From Gammaproteobacteria bacterium (GTDB lineage: Bacteria > Pseudomonadota > Gammaproteobacteria > JACKNK01): a stretch of 64,000 nt of DNA. Made by a program: the position numbers and the translations under genes. The notes beneath the pieces are model-generated. The model was not told where the DNA came from. It did no database searches and was given only the letters and a program-made list of their open reading frames with translations. The stretch covers positions 377,001-441,000 of the forward strand of contig JACKNJ010000002.1 in assembly GCA_024234895.1 (NCBI GenBank), in the 5' to 3' direction. Positions 53,565 through 64,000 of this stretch are shown here, one piece after another; position 1 is the stretch's first letter, and each line of letters starts with the position of its first letter.

Positions 53565-54953
53565 ATGAGTACTGGAACGGTTGTTGAAATCATCGGCGCG
53601 GTCGTCGACGTCGAATTCCCGCAGGGCTCGGTCCCGAAGGTATACGACGCGCTGAACGTCACCGCTGCCGGACTGGTGCTCGAAGTCCAGCAGCAGCTTG
53701 GCGACGGTGTCGTGCGCTGCATCGCGATGGGCTCCACCGACGGGCTCGCACGTGGCGGCAGCGTCGAGAACACCGGCGCGCCGATCTCGGTGCCGGTCGG
53801 TCAGAAGACCCTGGGTCGCGTCATGAACGTGCTGGGCGAGCCGGTGGACGACGCCGGTGAAATCGGCAATGAAGAGTCTTGGGCAATCCATCGCAAGGCC
53901 CCGTCCTTCGCGGATCAGGCCGCCAACGTCGAAATCCTCGAAACCGGCATCAAGGTCATCGACCTGATCTGCCCGTTCGCCAAGGGCGGCAAGGTCGGCC
54001 TGTTCGGCGGCGCTGGCGTCGGCAAGACCGTCACGCTGATGGAGCTGATCCGCAACATCGCCGCCGAGCACTCCGGGTTCTCGGTGTTCGCCGGCGTCGG
54101 CGAGCGTACCCGCGAGGGCAACGACTTCTATCACGAAATGAAGGACGCGGGCGTTCTCGACAAGGTAGCGCTGGTCTACGGCCAGATGAACGAGCCGCCG
54201 GGCAACCGTCTGCGCGTCGCGCTGACCGGTCTGACCATGGCCGAGTACTTCCGTGAGGAAGGTCGCGACGTGCTGTTCTTCGTCGACAACATCTACCGCT
54301 ACACCCTGGCCGGCACGGAAGTGTCCGCGCTGCTGGGTCGCATGCCATCGGCGGTCGGTTACCAGCCGACTCTCGCCGAGGAAATGGGCGTCCTGCAGGA
54401 GCGCATCACCTCCACCAAGACCGGGTCAATCACCTCGATCCAGGCCGTGTACGTGCCGGCCGACGACCTGACCGACCCGTCTCCGGCGACCACCTTCGCC
54501 CACCTGGACGCGACCCTGGTTCTGTCCCGCAACATCGCCGAGCTGGGTATCTACCCGGCGGTCGATCCGCTCGACTCCACCTCCCGTCAGCTCGACCCAC
54601 TGATCATCGGTGCCGAGCACTACGAGACCGCGCGCTCCGTGCAGGGCACGCTGCAGCGCTACAAGGAGCTGAAGGACATCATCGCGATCCTCGGCATGGA
54701 TGAGCTTTCCGAAGACGACAAGCTGACCGTGTCCCGCGCCCGCAAGATCCAGCGCTTCCTGTCCCAGCCGTTCTTCGTCGCCGAGGCCTTCACTGGCGCG
54801 GCCGGCAAGTACGTGTCGCTGGCGGACTCGATCCGCGGCTTCCAGGAGATCGTCGCCGGCAAGCACGATGACCTGCCGGAACAGGCGTTCTACATGGTCG
54901 GCGGCATCGAGGAGGCGCGCGAAAAAGGCACCTCCATGAAGAAGAAAGCCTGA
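53565..54953 (+). CDS. atpD: ATP synthase F1 subunit beta
   Basis: Catalytic subunit, 462 residues. P-loop GGAGVGKTVTLMEL, the catalytic GERTREGNDFYHEM with its Glu, DELSEDD-type DELSEED motif (written DELSEDDK here) and the C-terminal KHDDLPEQAFYMVGGIEE. Highly C-ending codons suggest strong expression. Confidence 0.99.
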   Translation: MSTGTVVEIIGAVVDVEFPQGSVPKVYDALNVTAAGLVLEVQQQLGDGVVRCIAMGSTDGLARGGSVENTGAPISVPVGQKTLGRVMNVLGEPVDDAGEIGNEESWAIHRKAPSFADQAANVEILETGIKVIDLICPFAKGGKVGLFGGAGVGKTVTLMELIRNIAAEHSGFSVFAGVGERTREGNDFYHEMKDAGVLDKVALVYGQMNEPPGNRLRVALTGLTMAEYFREEGRDVLFFVDNIYRYTLAGTEVSALLGRMPSAVGYQPTLAEEMGVLQERITSTKTGSITSIQAVYVPADDLTDPSPATTFAHLDATLVLSRNIAELGIYPAVDPLDSTSRQLDPLIIGAEHYETARSVQGTLQRYKELKDIIAILGMDELSEDDKLTVSRARKIQRFLSQPFFVAEAFTGAAGKYVSLADSIRGFQEIVAGKHDDLPEQAFYMVGGIEEAREKGTSMKKKA

Positions 54954-54985
54954 CCGCCCGCGACGACGACCTGAGGTAAGAGACT

Positions 54986-55408
54986 ATGGCCATGACCATG
55001 CACGTCGATATCGTGAGCGCCGAGAACGAGATCTTCTCGGGGCAGGCGACGATGTTGGTGGCGCCCGCCCAGATGGGCGAGGTCGGCATCATGCCGCGTC
55101 ACAGCCCTTTCATCTCCAGGCTGAAGCCGGGCGAAGTCCGCGTCGACACGCCGGATGGGGAAGGCCTGTTCTTCTACGTCTCCTCTGGCGTCATCGAAGT
55201 CCAGCCGAACATCGTGACCGTCCTCGCCGACACCGCGATGCGCGCGAAGGACCTGGACGAAGCAGCGGCCCGCGAGGCGATCGCGCAGGCGGAACGTGCG
55301 ATGCACGACAAGCAGGCGAACATCGATTACGCCAAGGCGCAGGCGCAGCTTGCCGAAGCAATGGCTCAGCTACGGGCGTTGGAGAATCTCCGCAAGCGCA
55401 CGCGCTGA
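54986..55408 (+). CDS. atpC: ATP synthase F1 subunit epsilon
   Basis: Regulatory subunit, 140 residues: an N-terminal beta sandwich (MHVDIVSAENEIFSGQA, MPRHSPFISRLKPGEVRV) and a C-terminal helical hairpin (ALENLRKRTR). Last gene of the operon, followed by a terminator. Confidence 0.97.
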   Translation: MAMTMHVDIVSAENEIFSGQATMLVAPAQMGEVGIMPRHSPFISRLKPGEVRVDTPDGEGLFFYVSSGVIEVQPNIVTVLADTAMRAKDLDEAAAREAIAQAERAMHDKQANIDYAKAQAQLAEAMAQLRALENLRKRTR

Positions 55409-55432
55409 GTTTTGCGGGATTGCGATACGAAC

Positions 55433-55456
55433 AAGGGGGCAGCCAGCCCCCTTTTT
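55433..55456 (+). terminator. Terminator of the atp operon
   Basis: aagggggc, loop agcca, gcccccttttt: a compact hairpin with a T run, 25 bases after the atpC stop. glmU therefore has a separate promoter in the 100 bases that follow. Confidence 0.88.
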
Positions 55457-55556
55457 CATTGAGTGCACCCTGACGACCCTGTCATCGCCGACGGCGAGTG
55501 CGCAGTCGGTCGCGCTACACTCCACCAGCACGTTCACCACCCAGAGGAATTACCGA

Positions 55557-56924
55557 GTGGCCAAGGGACTCAGTGTCGTGATTCTCGCCGCCGGCAAAGG
55601 CACACGTATGCGCTCGGCGCTGCCAAAGGTGCTGCACGAGCTCGCGGGTAAGCCATTGGTCGAGCATGTGATCGACGCGGCCCGCGTACTCGGCGCCGCG
55701 GATGTCCATGTCGTCTTCGGCCACGGTGGTGAACTGGTCAAGCAACGCCTCGCCCACTGCCAGGTCGAATGGGTGCTGCAGGAACCGCAGCACGGCACCG
55801 GCCACGCGGTCGCCCAGGCGTTACCTGGCATCCCGGATGATCATCGCGTACTGGTGCTTTATGGTGACGTTCCGCTGATATCGACCGGCGACATCGCGCC
55901 GATGGTCAACGCCGACGATGTCGGCGTCCTCACCGTCGAGCTCGCGGACCCGGGCGCCTATGGCCGGATCGTTCGCGATGAACTTGGCCGGGTCCGCGCG
56001 ATCGTCGAATTCAAGGACGCGAACAGCGCCCAGCGCGCCATCCGGGAAATAAACACCGGCATCATCGCCGCGAACGCGAAAGAACTTAAGGACTGGGTCG
56101 GCCGACTCAGGAACGACAATGCGCAGGCCGAGTATTATCTGACCGATGTGATCGCAATGGCAGTCGCGGACGGTCGGGAGGTGAACGCCTATCCCGCAGC
56201 CAGTGAATACGACGTCGCCGGCATCAACGACCGCGTGCAGCTTGCCGACCTGGAGCGCGCGTACCAACGTCGATTCGCCAACGCACTGATGACGGCAGGC
56301 GTGACGATCCGGGATCCGAGCCGGATCGATGTTCGCGGCACCCTGACGTGCGGCCAGGACTGCGAGATCGATATCAATACGATGTTCGAAGGCCGGGTGG
56401 TGATCGGCGACAACGTGCGCATCGGCCCGAACAATGTCATTCGGAATGCGGTGATCGGCGATGGCGTCGAGATACGCGCGAACTGCGTTCTGGAAGACTG
56501 CGAGATCGGGGCAGGCGCGATCATCGGCCCGTTCGCGCGGCTACGCCCGGAAACCGTGCTCGCAGACCATGTCCACATCGGAAACTTCGTGGAGATCAAG
56601 AAGTCGACGATCGCAAGCGGCAGCAAGGTGAATCACCTCACCTACATCGGCGACACCACGATGGGCAGCCGTGTGAACATCGGCGCTGGCACGATCACCT
56701 GCAACTACGACGGCGCCAACAAGCACCGGACGATCATCGGCGATGACGTGTTCGTCGGCAGCGACACGCAGTTGGTTGCGCCGGTGACGATTGGAGACGG
56801 CACCACGATCGGGGCGGGTTCCACCATCGTCAGGGACACCCCTCAAAACAAGCTGACGCTTTCCCGCGCCAAGCAGGTCACGATCGACAACTGGAAGCGT
56901 CCGGTCAAAAAGCCGAAAACCTGA
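55557..56924 (+). CDS. glmU: GlmU: glucosamine-1-phosphate acetyltransferase / UDP-GlcNAc pyrophosphorylase
   Basis: Bifunctional enzyme making UDP-GlcNAc for wall and LPS, 455 residues. N-terminal nucleotidyltransferase motif LSVVILAAGKGTRMRSALPKVLHELAG, then a left-handed beta helix with hexapeptide repeats and the acetyltransferase HLTYIGDTTMGSRVNIGAGTITCNYDG. The GTG at 55557 is supported by an AGAGGA ribosome site. Followed by glmS, the preceding pathway step. Confidence 0.98.
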   Translation: MAKGLSVVILAAGKGTRMRSALPKVLHELAGKPLVEHVIDAARVLGAADVHVVFGHGGELVKQRLAHCQVEWVLQEPQHGTGHAVAQALPGIPDDHRVLVLYGDVPLISTGDIAPMVNADDVGVLTVELADPGAYGRIVRDELGRVRAIVEFKDANSAQRAIREINTGIIAANAKELKDWVGRLRNDNAQAEYYLTDVIAMAVADGREVNAYPAASEYDVAGINDRVQLADLERAYQRRFANALMTAGVTIRDPSRIDVRGTLTCGQDCEIDINTMFEGRVVIGDNVRIGPNNVIRNAVIGDGVEIRANCVLEDCEIGAGAIIGPFARLRPETVLADHVHIGNFVEIKKSTIASGSKVNHLTYIGDTTMGSRVNIGAGTITCNYDGANKHRTIIGDDVFVGSDTQLVAPVTIGDGTTIGAGSTIVRDTPQNKLTLSRAKQVTIDNWKRPVKKPKT

Positions 56925-56992
56925 GTTGGCGAACCCACGCGAGTCGCGCATCATCGCCACTCAGGCACGTCGAAACGAGGTCCGTCTCCCTA

Positions 56993-58825
56993 ATGTGTGG
57001 AATCGTCGGCGCAATCGCGCAACGTAACGTCACCCCGATCCTGCTCGAAGGTCTGCGCAGGCTGGAATATCGCGGCTACGACTCCGCCGGCATCGCGCTG
57101 CTGACGGAATCCGGGGCCCTGGATCGGCGCCGCACGCTTGGCAAGGTCGCCGAACTCAGCAAGGCGATCGACAGTGCGCCATTCACCGGCCTTCGCGGTA
57201 TTGCCCACACGCGCTGGGCGACGCACGGACTGCCGTCCGAGCAGAACGCGCACCCACACATCTGCCGCCAGCACGTTGCCGTAGTCCATAACGGGATCAT
57301 CGAGAATCACGAAGAACTCCGTCGTTTGCAGGCGGCTCGTGACCACAAGTTCACATCGCAGACCGATACCGAGGTCATCGTCCACCAGATTCACGATGAG
57401 CTCGCGAAGGGCGCCGATCTGCTGACCGCCGTGCGCGACGCGGTGAAGGTGCTGCACGGCGCATACGCGCTCGGCGTCATCGCGACGGACGCCCCCGACC
57501 GCCTGATCGCCGCCCGCCAGGGTTCTCCGCTGGTGATCGGTGTCGGCATCGGCGAGCATTTCATCGCCTCCGACGTGGCGGCACTGTTGCCCGTCACGCG
57601 GCGTTTCATCTTCCTGGAAGAAGGCGATATCGCTGATCTGACCACCGATACGGTGACCATCTACGACCGCAGCGGGGCCGTCGTCGAGCGTCCGATCCGC
57701 GAATCGGAATTGACGGCAGACGCCGCCGACCGCGGCCAATACCGGCACTTCATGCTCAAGGAAATTCACGAGCAGCCGCGCGCCATCGCCGAAACGCTGG
57801 AAGCGCGCCTCGGCAACGAACGCGTCCTGCCCGGTATCCTCGGCCCGGAAGAGGACGCGCTGCTCGCGGACATCAACGAGGTGCAGATCATCGCCTGTGG
57901 CACTTCGTATCATGCGGGACTGGTCGCCAAGTACTGGTTCGAAGGCATCGCCGGCGTGCGCTGCAACGTCGAGGTGGCGAGTGAATTCCGCTATCGACGC
58001 AGCGTGGTGGTGCCCGGCACGCTATTCGTGACGATCTCGCAATCCGGCGAAACGGCTGACACGCTCGCAGCCCTTCGACAGGCCAAACAGCAAGGTTTTC
58101 GCACCACGCTGACGGTCTGCAACGTGCCCGAGAGCTCGTTGGTGCGTGAGTCGGATCTCAGTCTGATGACCCGCGCCGGCCCCGAGATCGGCGTGGCTTC
58201 GACGAAGGCGTTCACCACACAGCTGGTTGCGCTGCTGATGCTGGTGACCGTGATCGGTCGTCGGCATCGCATCAAACCCGAGCGCGAGGCCGCGATCGTG
58301 CGCGCTATGACTGCATTGCCGGCGCAGATCGAGTCCGTGCTCCAGCTCGACGACGTGATCACCCGCACCGCCGAGGGCTTCGCCGAATTGCACCACGCGC
58401 TGTTCCTGGGCCGCGGGGTGCAGTACCCCGTCGCAATGGAAGGCGCGTTGAAACTGAAGGAAATCTCGTACATCCACGCCGAAGCCTACCCGGCGGGCGA
58501 GTTGAAACACGGCCCACTGGCGCTGGTTGATGCGGACATGCCGGTGGTTACCGTCGCGCCCAACGACGAGTTGCTCGAGAAACTGAAATCCAATCTGGAG
58601 GAGGTGCGCGCACGCGGCGGTCGGCTGTATGTGTTCGCTGACGACCAGAGCGGAATTCGCCCCGGCGGCGACATCACCGTTGTGACCGTGCCGACCACGG
58701 ACGAAGTGGTCAGCCCGATGATCTACACCGTGCCGCTGCAATTGCTTGCCTATCACGTGGCCGTGCTGCGTGGCACCGACGTCGACCAACCGAGAAACCT
58801 GGCGAAGTCGGTCACGGTCGAATAA
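56993..58825 (+). CDS. glmS: Glutamine:fructose-6-phosphate amidotransferase
   Basis: Makes glucosamine-6-phosphate, 610 residues. Cys2 of MCGIVGAIAQRN is the glutaminase nucleophile; HTRWATHG and the SIS isomerase domains (IACGTSYHAGLVAKYW, TISQSGETADTLAA, GRGVQYPVAMEGALKLKEISYIHAE) follow, ending NLAKSVTVE. No glmS ribozyme is visible upstream, as expected for a gammaproteobacterium. Pairs with glmU. Confidence 0.98.
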   Translation: MCGIVGAIAQRNVTPILLEGLRRLEYRGYDSAGIALLTESGALDRRRTLGKVAELSKAIDSAPFTGLRGIAHTRWATHGLPSEQNAHPHICRQHVAVVHNGIIENHEELRRLQAARDHKFTSQTDTEVIVHQIHDELAKGADLLTAVRDAVKVLHGAYALGVIATDAPDRLIAARQGSPLVIGVGIGEHFIASDVAALLPVTRRFIFLEEGDIADLTTDTVTIYDRSGAVVERPIRESELTADAADRGQYRHFMLKEIHEQPRAIAETLEARLGNERVLPGILGPEEDALLADINEVQIIACGTSYHAGLVAKYWFEGIAGVRCNVEVASEFRYRRSVVVPGTLFVTISQSGETADTLAALRQAKQQGFRTTLTVCNVPESSLVRESDLSLMTRAGPEIGVASTKAFTTQLVALLMLVTVIGRRHRIKPEREAAIVRAMTALPAQIESVLQLDDVITRTAEGFAELHHALFLGRGVQYPVAMEGALKLKEISYIHAEAYPAGELKHGPLALVDADMPVVTVAPNDELLEKLKSNLEEVRARGGRLYVFADDQSGIRPGGDITVVTVPTTDEVVSPMIYTVPLQLLAYHVAVLRGTDVDQPRNLAKSVTVE

Positions 58826-58853
58826 TCACCCAATTCTTTCCTGAGATATTCCG

Positions 58854-60098
58854 ATGTCCGACACCCTGCGCGAACGCGCGCTCGCCTATCACCAGCTACC
58901 GAAGCCCGGCAAGATCGCCATCGAGATCACCAAGCCGAGCGCGACCCAGGACGACCTGGTACTGGCCTATACCCCCGGTGTCGCCGCGCCGGTGCGCGAG
59001 ATCGCCAAGGACCCAGAGGCCGCCTACCGTTACACCGCCAAGGGCAATCTGGTTGCGGTGATCAGCAACGGGACCGCGATCCTCGGTCTCGGCGACAAGG
59101 GCCCGCTGGCGTCCAAGCCGGTCATGGAAGGCAAGGCGGTGCTGTTCAAGAAGTTCGCTGACGTCGACGTGTTCGACATCGAGGTCGATGCCGCCGATCC
59201 GCGCGACCTGATCGAGACCGTCGTGCGCATCGCGCCGACCTTCGGCGGTATCAACCTGGAAGACATCAAGGCGCCGGAGTGCTTCGATATCGAGGCCGAG
59301 TTGATCGAGCGTCTCGATATTCCGGTGTTCCACGACGATCAGCATGGCACCGCAATCATCATCGCCGCCGCGCTGGAGAATGCACTGCGGTTGAACGGCA
59401 AGAAGCTTGAAGAGATCCGGATCGTCTGTGTCGGTGCCGGTGCCGCAGGTATTGCGTCCATGCGCCTGCTCAAGAGCATGGGTGTACCGCCCGCGCACAT
59501 CATGATGTGCGATCGCGGTGGCGTCGTGCATACGGGCCGCGACGATCTGAATCGCTTCAAGCTGGAATTCGCGGTCGAGACCGACCGCCGCACCCTGGCC
59601 GACGCGCTCGATGGCGCCGACGTGTTCATCGGGCTGTCCGGTCCCGATCTGATGAGCGCCGACATGCTGCGCAGCATGGCACGCGACCCGCTGGTGTTCG
59701 CCTTGTCCAACCCCGATCCCGAGATCGATCCCCAGCTGGCGCGCGCCACCCGTGACGACGTGATCATGGCGACGGGCCGTTCGGACTACCCGAATCAGGT
59801 GAACAACGTGCTCGGTTTTCCCTTCATCTTCCGTGGCGCGCTGGATGTGCGCGCGCGGCGGATCAATGAGGAGATGAAGATCGCCGCCGTGCGCGCGCTG
59901 CGCGACCTGACGCACGTGCCTGCTCCGCAGGCCGTTCTGGATGCATACCGGCTGGACCGACTGGAGTTCGGACGGGAATACCTGGTGCCGAAGCCGCTCG
60001 ACCCGCGCCTGATCGACTGGGTGCCGCCGGCCGTGGCGCGCGCCGCTGTCGAATCCGGCTCCGCGCGCCTGCCGTATCCGCCGCATTACCCGGCATGA
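58854..60098 (+). CDS. NAD(P)-dependent malic enzyme (oxaloacetate-decarboxylating), short form
   Basis: Decarboxylates malate to pyruvate, 414 residues. The motifs LAYTPGVAAPVREIAKD, the Mg-binding region INLEDIKAPECFDIE, FHDDQHGTAIIIAAALENAL and the Rossmann loop VCVGAGAAGIASMRLL are present. It lacks the phosphotransacetylase-like C-terminal domain of the approximately 750-residue MaeB fusion, so it is the stand-alone version. Cofactor preference is not evident. Starts 28 bases after glmS. Confidence 0.92.
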   Translation: MSDTLRERALAYHQLPKPGKIAIEITKPSATQDDLVLAYTPGVAAPVREIAKDPEAAYRYTAKGNLVAVISNGTAILGLGDKGPLASKPVMEGKAVLFKKFADVDVFDIEVDAADPRDLIETVVRIAPTFGGINLEDIKAPECFDIEAELIERLDIPVFHDDQHGTAIIIAAALENALRLNGKKLEEIRIVCVGAGAAGIASMRLLKSMGVPPAHIMMCDRGGVVHTGRDDLNRFKLEFAVETDRRTLADALDGADVFIGLSGPDLMSADMLRSMARDPLVFALSNPDPEIDPQLARATRDDVIMATGRSDYPNQVNNVLGFPFIFRGALDVRARRINEEMKIAAVRALRDLTHVPAPQAVLDAYRLDRLEFGREYLVPKPLDPRLIDWVPPAVARAAVESGSARLPYPPHYPA

Positions 60099-60288
60099 TC
60101 TGATCCAATGCCTGGGGACGCGGGTTACAATCCCGTGCCCCACGCACACCGCATGGCCAACCGCGTCACAACACGCAGCGGCAGTCGCACGGTCGGCATG
60201 GAGACGCCCGCGCACCGTTATCAAATCCCAATGCGCACAGGCGGCGGATCGCTCGACACCCGCCGCGTCCGTGCCTGAGGAGGCTTGC

Positions 60289-61581
<1,293 letters not shown>

Positions 61582-61593
61582 CGGCGGCGGGGA

Positions 61594-62184
61594 TCAGGCC
61601 ACGCCGATGAGTTCGCGTACCGCTTGCTCATCGGCGTGGGCCATCGGTTTGCCGTCGACCGGGCTGAGCGGCGGGCGGCTGCGGAGTTCCGGAGGCAGCA
61701 CCACGAGTTCCAGTGGCGCGTCGCCGGCGAAGAAGCGGTAGGTCGGGAATTCGTGGGTCAGACCCGCGACATTGACGCGCTTGCTGGCATCGTCGAACGG
61801 AATCTCCTTGTCCATCAGAAACAGCAGCACGTCCTCGGCGCGATCCGCAAACAGGTGCAGCGTGATCCGCGTGTTCTCGCCGGCGATACCGGTCAGTACC
61901 GGTCCGACCAGCAGTGGCTTGAAGTGTGCGAAGAACTGCATCGCGGCCAGTGCCGCTTCCCGCAGGGTAGCTAGACGCCGGGCGCCGGCCTCTCCCAGAA
62001 ACAGGCGCTGATATTCCAGCGCGGCATCCTCGATTTCCCGGTTGGTGGGCAGGTCGTGGTGCCCATCCAGACCGAGCCGTCCGACCGCCTTGCGTTTGGC
62101 CAGGGCAAAGTCGATGACGCCCTCGTCGATGATGATGCGAGCCGCTTCGTGCGCGATCTCGGTGCGCGCGCGAGGATGTCTCAT
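61594..62184 (-). CDS. Conserved-looking protein of unknown function downstream of mrcA
   Basis: 196 residues from the ATG at 62184; a GTG at 62196, two bases after the mrcA stop, is an alternative. I do not recognise the family. It has an N-terminal helix (TEIAHEAARIIIDEGVIDFALAKRKAV), a central hydrophobic segment LVGPVLTGIAGENTRITLHLFAD that looks like a beta strand core, and the C-terminal part EFPTYRFFAGDAPLELVVLPPELRSRPPLSPVDGKPM. No signal peptide or membrane helix. The acidic DRAEDV and the conserved-looking GPVLTG could fit a nucleotidyltransferase-like fold, which is only a guess. Its close coupling to mrcA suggests co-expression. Confidence 0.75.
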   Translation of the reverse strand: MRHPRARTEIAHEAARIIIDEGVIDFALAKRKAVGRLGLDGHHDLPTNREIEDAALEYQRLFLGEAGARRLATLREAALAAMQFFAHFKPLLVGPVLTGIAGENTRITLHLFADRAEDVLLFLMDKEIPFDDASKRVNVAGLTHEFPTYRFFAGDAPLELVVLPPELRSRPPLSPVDGKPMAHADEQAVRELIGVA

Positions 62185-62198
62185 GCGCGCGCCCACGG

Positions 62199-64000
62199 TC
62201 AGAACAGCCCGCCGTCCAGGCCGCCGGGCGTTGTAGGCGCCCCGGGCCCGTCGCCATCGACCACACCTGGCACCGGTACCACCGACGGCAGTGCCCCGAT
62301 CGACCGGGGCCTGGCCTTCGGCGCGTACTCGGTGCGGAACAGCTCGAACTCGGCGGCCGGGTTGCGTGGATCAGCCGGTTCCCCGGTTTCCGGGTCGATG
62401 CGCACGCGCACCAGGCCCGGGGGTTCCGGCACGAGCGCTGGAGGCGTGCCCGCCAGCGCCACTCGCATGTAGTCCATCCAGGCGGGCAGCGCTGCGCGCC
62501 CGCCGACCTCGCCGCGTCCGAGAGGCCCCATCTGGTCGAATCCCACCCAGGCGATCGTGACCATGTTGGCGTTGTAACCGGAGAACCAGGCGTCGTTCTG
62601 GTCGTTGGTGGTGCCGGTCTTGCCGGCCAGATCGTCGCGTCCGAGCTCCAGCGCGCGGCGCGCGGTGCCGCGTTTCACCACGTCGCGCATCATGTCGTAG
62701 ATCAGATAGGCGTTGCGCGCCTCCACGACCCGCGGCGCGGCCCGGGTCGGAGCCGGCCCGGCCACGATCCCGGCTTCGTCGGTCGGCGGCGGGTTCGTGG
62801 TCCCGGTATCGTCGTCCGCTTCGTCGTCGGTTTCCTTGGCGGGCTTCGTCAGATCGAGATAGTCGCATTTCGGACAGACCACGATCGGGTCTGCCTGATA
62901 GAGGATGCTGCCGTTGCTGTCCTCGACGCGTTCGACCAGCCACGGTTCGATCCGGAAGCCACCGTTCGCCCACACGGACTGCGCCGCCGCCAACTCCAGC
63001 GGCGTTACCTGCGCGCTGCCGAGTGCCAGCGACAGATTGTGCGGGATGCGGTTGGGATCGAAGCCGATGCGCTCCAGATAGGCTGCGGTGTGGTCGATGC
63101 CGGCCTGCCGCAGTACCCGGATCGAGACGAGATTACGTGAGTTATACAGCGCGACCCGCAGCCGGGTCGGGCCAAACACTTTGCCGCTGTAGTTCTCCGG
63201 TCGCCACGATCCTTCCAGCGACGGGTCGTTGAACACCACCGGCGCGTCGTTGATCAGCGTGGCGACGGTCATGCCCTTGTCCAATGCGGCGGAATACACG
63301 AAGGGTTTCATGCCGGAGCCGGGTTGGCGTTGAGCCTGGACGACGCGGTTGAACTTGCTGTGGGCGAAATCGAAACCGCCGACCAGGGCGTTTATGCGTC
63401 CGTCGTGCGGGGAGACCGAGACCATGGCGCCGGCAACGACAGGCAGCTGGGCCAGCATCCGGCTGGTCGTGCCGTCCTCCGCCGTGAGTTCCCGCAGGCG
63501 CACGATATCGCCGACGGCCAGCACGGCGCCGGCGGTCTTCGGCGCCGCGCCACGCCGGTTCTCGTCGATGTACGGGTTCGCCCACTTGATGGCATTCCAG
63601 TCGAGCCCGACCCGCTCGCCGCCGCGCAGATAGATTTCCGCATCCTTCTCGCCGACGTTGAGCACCAGGCCCGCGCGCAGCCCGCCGAGCCGCTCGTAAG
63701 GGACGAGCAGGTCGTCGCGCCCGGCATCGTCGACCGGCAGGACGTCGATATGTGCCTCCGCGCCGCGCCAGCCGTGGCGGACGTCGTAATCGAGCAGGGC
63801 GCCGCGCAGGCCATCCTGGGCGGCTCGCTGCAGGCGCGAATCCACGCTCAGGTAGACCTTCATCCCGGCCGTGTAGGTCGACTGTTCGCCAAAACGTTCG
63901 AGCATCCAGGCGCGCGCCATTTCCGCGACGTAACCGGCCTCAAGGTCGACCTGCGGGCCGTGCAGGCGGGCGACCACCGGTGCCTCGATGGCTTCCCGGT
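62199..64000 (-). CDS. mrcA: Penicillin-binding protein 1A, 5' end outside the window
   Basis: Bifunctional peptidoglycan synthase, class A PBP; the N-terminal glycosyltransferase part is beyond the right edge. The transpeptidase domain is complete here: SxxK in GSGMKPFVYSAALDKG, SxN in SRNLVSIRVL and KTG in LAGKTGTTNDQND. An OB-like insert (LPVDDAGRDDLLVPYERLGGLRAGLVLN) between the domains is typical of PBP1A. The frame continues to the edge as REAIEAPVVARLHGP, so the Met at 63977 is internal. A Thr/Asp-rich loop (KETDDEADDDTGTTNPPP) before KTG is a small oddity. Confidence 0.95.
   Translation of the reverse strand, partial: REAIEAPVVARLHGPQVDLEAGYVAEMARAWMLERFGEQSTYTAGMKVYLSVDSRLQRAAQDGLRGALLDYDVRHGWRGAEAHIDVLPVDDAGRDDLLVPYERLGGLRAGLVLNVGEKDAEIYLRGGERVGLDWNAIKWANPYIDENRRGAAPKTAGAVLAVGDIVRLRELTAEDGTTSRMLAQLPVVAGAMVSVSPHDGRINALVGGFDFAHSKFNRVVQAQRQPGSGMKPFVYSAALDKGMTVATLINDAPVVFNDPSLEGSWRPENYSGKVFGPTRLRVALYNSRNLVSIRVLRQAGIDHTAAYLERIGFDPNRIPHNLSLALGSAQVTPLELAAAQSVWANGGFRIEPWLVERVEDSNGSILYQADPIVVCPKCDYLDLTKPAKETDDEADDDTGTTNPPPTDEAGIVAGPAPTRAAPRVVEARNAYLIYDMMRDVVKRGTARRALELGRDDLAGKTGTTNDQNDAWFSGYNANMVTIAWVGFDQMGPLGRGEVGGRAALPAWMDYMRVALAGTPPALVPEPPGLVRVRIDPETGEPADPRNPAAEFELFRTEYAPKARPRSIGALPSVVPVPGVVDGDGPGAPTTPGGLDGGLF

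Noticed and set aside
56925..56992. glmS ribozyme or riboswitch leader
   Set aside because: Only 68 bases separate glmU and glmS, too short for a glmS ribozyme, which is also a feature of Gram-positives.

Overview
The window is a piece of a GC-rich gammaproteobacterial chromosome. The order gyrB-recF-dnaN-dnaA-rpmH-rnpA-yidC-mnmE-mnmG-rsmG-parAB-atp-glmUS, the glyQS-gmhB-plsC block beside gyrB, and the gpmI/envC versus yibN-grxC-secB-gpsA cluster are all classical gammaproteobacterial arrangements. A hydroxylamine-oxidoreductase-like cytochrome, a class 1B PyrD and a TusA/PP-loop pair would suit a Chromatiales-type sulfur or nitrogen metabolizing lineage, but I cannot name the genus.

Layout. 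(1) 1-9.3 kb, accessory-looking: the end of vapB plus vapC, a decayed gene, a large MmeI-type restriction-methylase on the minus strand, yegP, an RsmB-like methyltransferase, bioC, rsmJ and a MOSC protein. Two families of long palindromic repeats are scattered here and only here. One array sits on each side of the restriction gene, and a second family has been absorbed in frame into its coding sequence. (2) 9.9-19.2 kb, core: a DJ-1 protein, ctpA, envC and gpmI on the minus strand; arsR, yibN, grxC, secB and gpsA on the plus strand; then trmL and a class 1B pyrD. (3) 19.2-22.1 kb: a Dnr-like Crp/Fnr regulator divergent from an octaheme HAO-like cytochrome, with a perfect TTGAC-N4-GTCAA site between them, and an exported TPR protein. 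(4) 22.1-28.9 kb: the nitrogen module ntrC-ntrB-glnA, with sigma-54 and NtrC sites visible upstream of glnA, then a cation diffusion facilitator, tusA and a PP-loop tRNA-thiolase-like protein. (5) 29-60 kb: the replication-origin neighbourhood, with glyQS, a MazG-like protein, gmhB, plsC, gyrB, recF, dnaN, dnaA, rpmH, rnpA, yidC, mnmEG, rsmG, parAB, the full F1Fo ATP synthase operon, glmU, glmS and a malic enzyme. Candidate DnaA boxes, a possible unwinding region and three parS-like sites lie here. (6) 60-64 kb: gltA, an unrecognised protein and the 3' part of mrcA (PBP1A).

How it fits together: the right two thirds is housekeeping (replication initiation, segregation, membrane insertion, tRNA modification, ATP synthesis, cell-wall precursors). 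The distinctive biology is the Dnr/HAO locus, the Ntr regulon with readable cis sites, the TusA/PP-loop sulfur-transfer pair, and the repeat-invaded restriction gene. No tRNA, rRNA, transposase or CRISPR array was seen.
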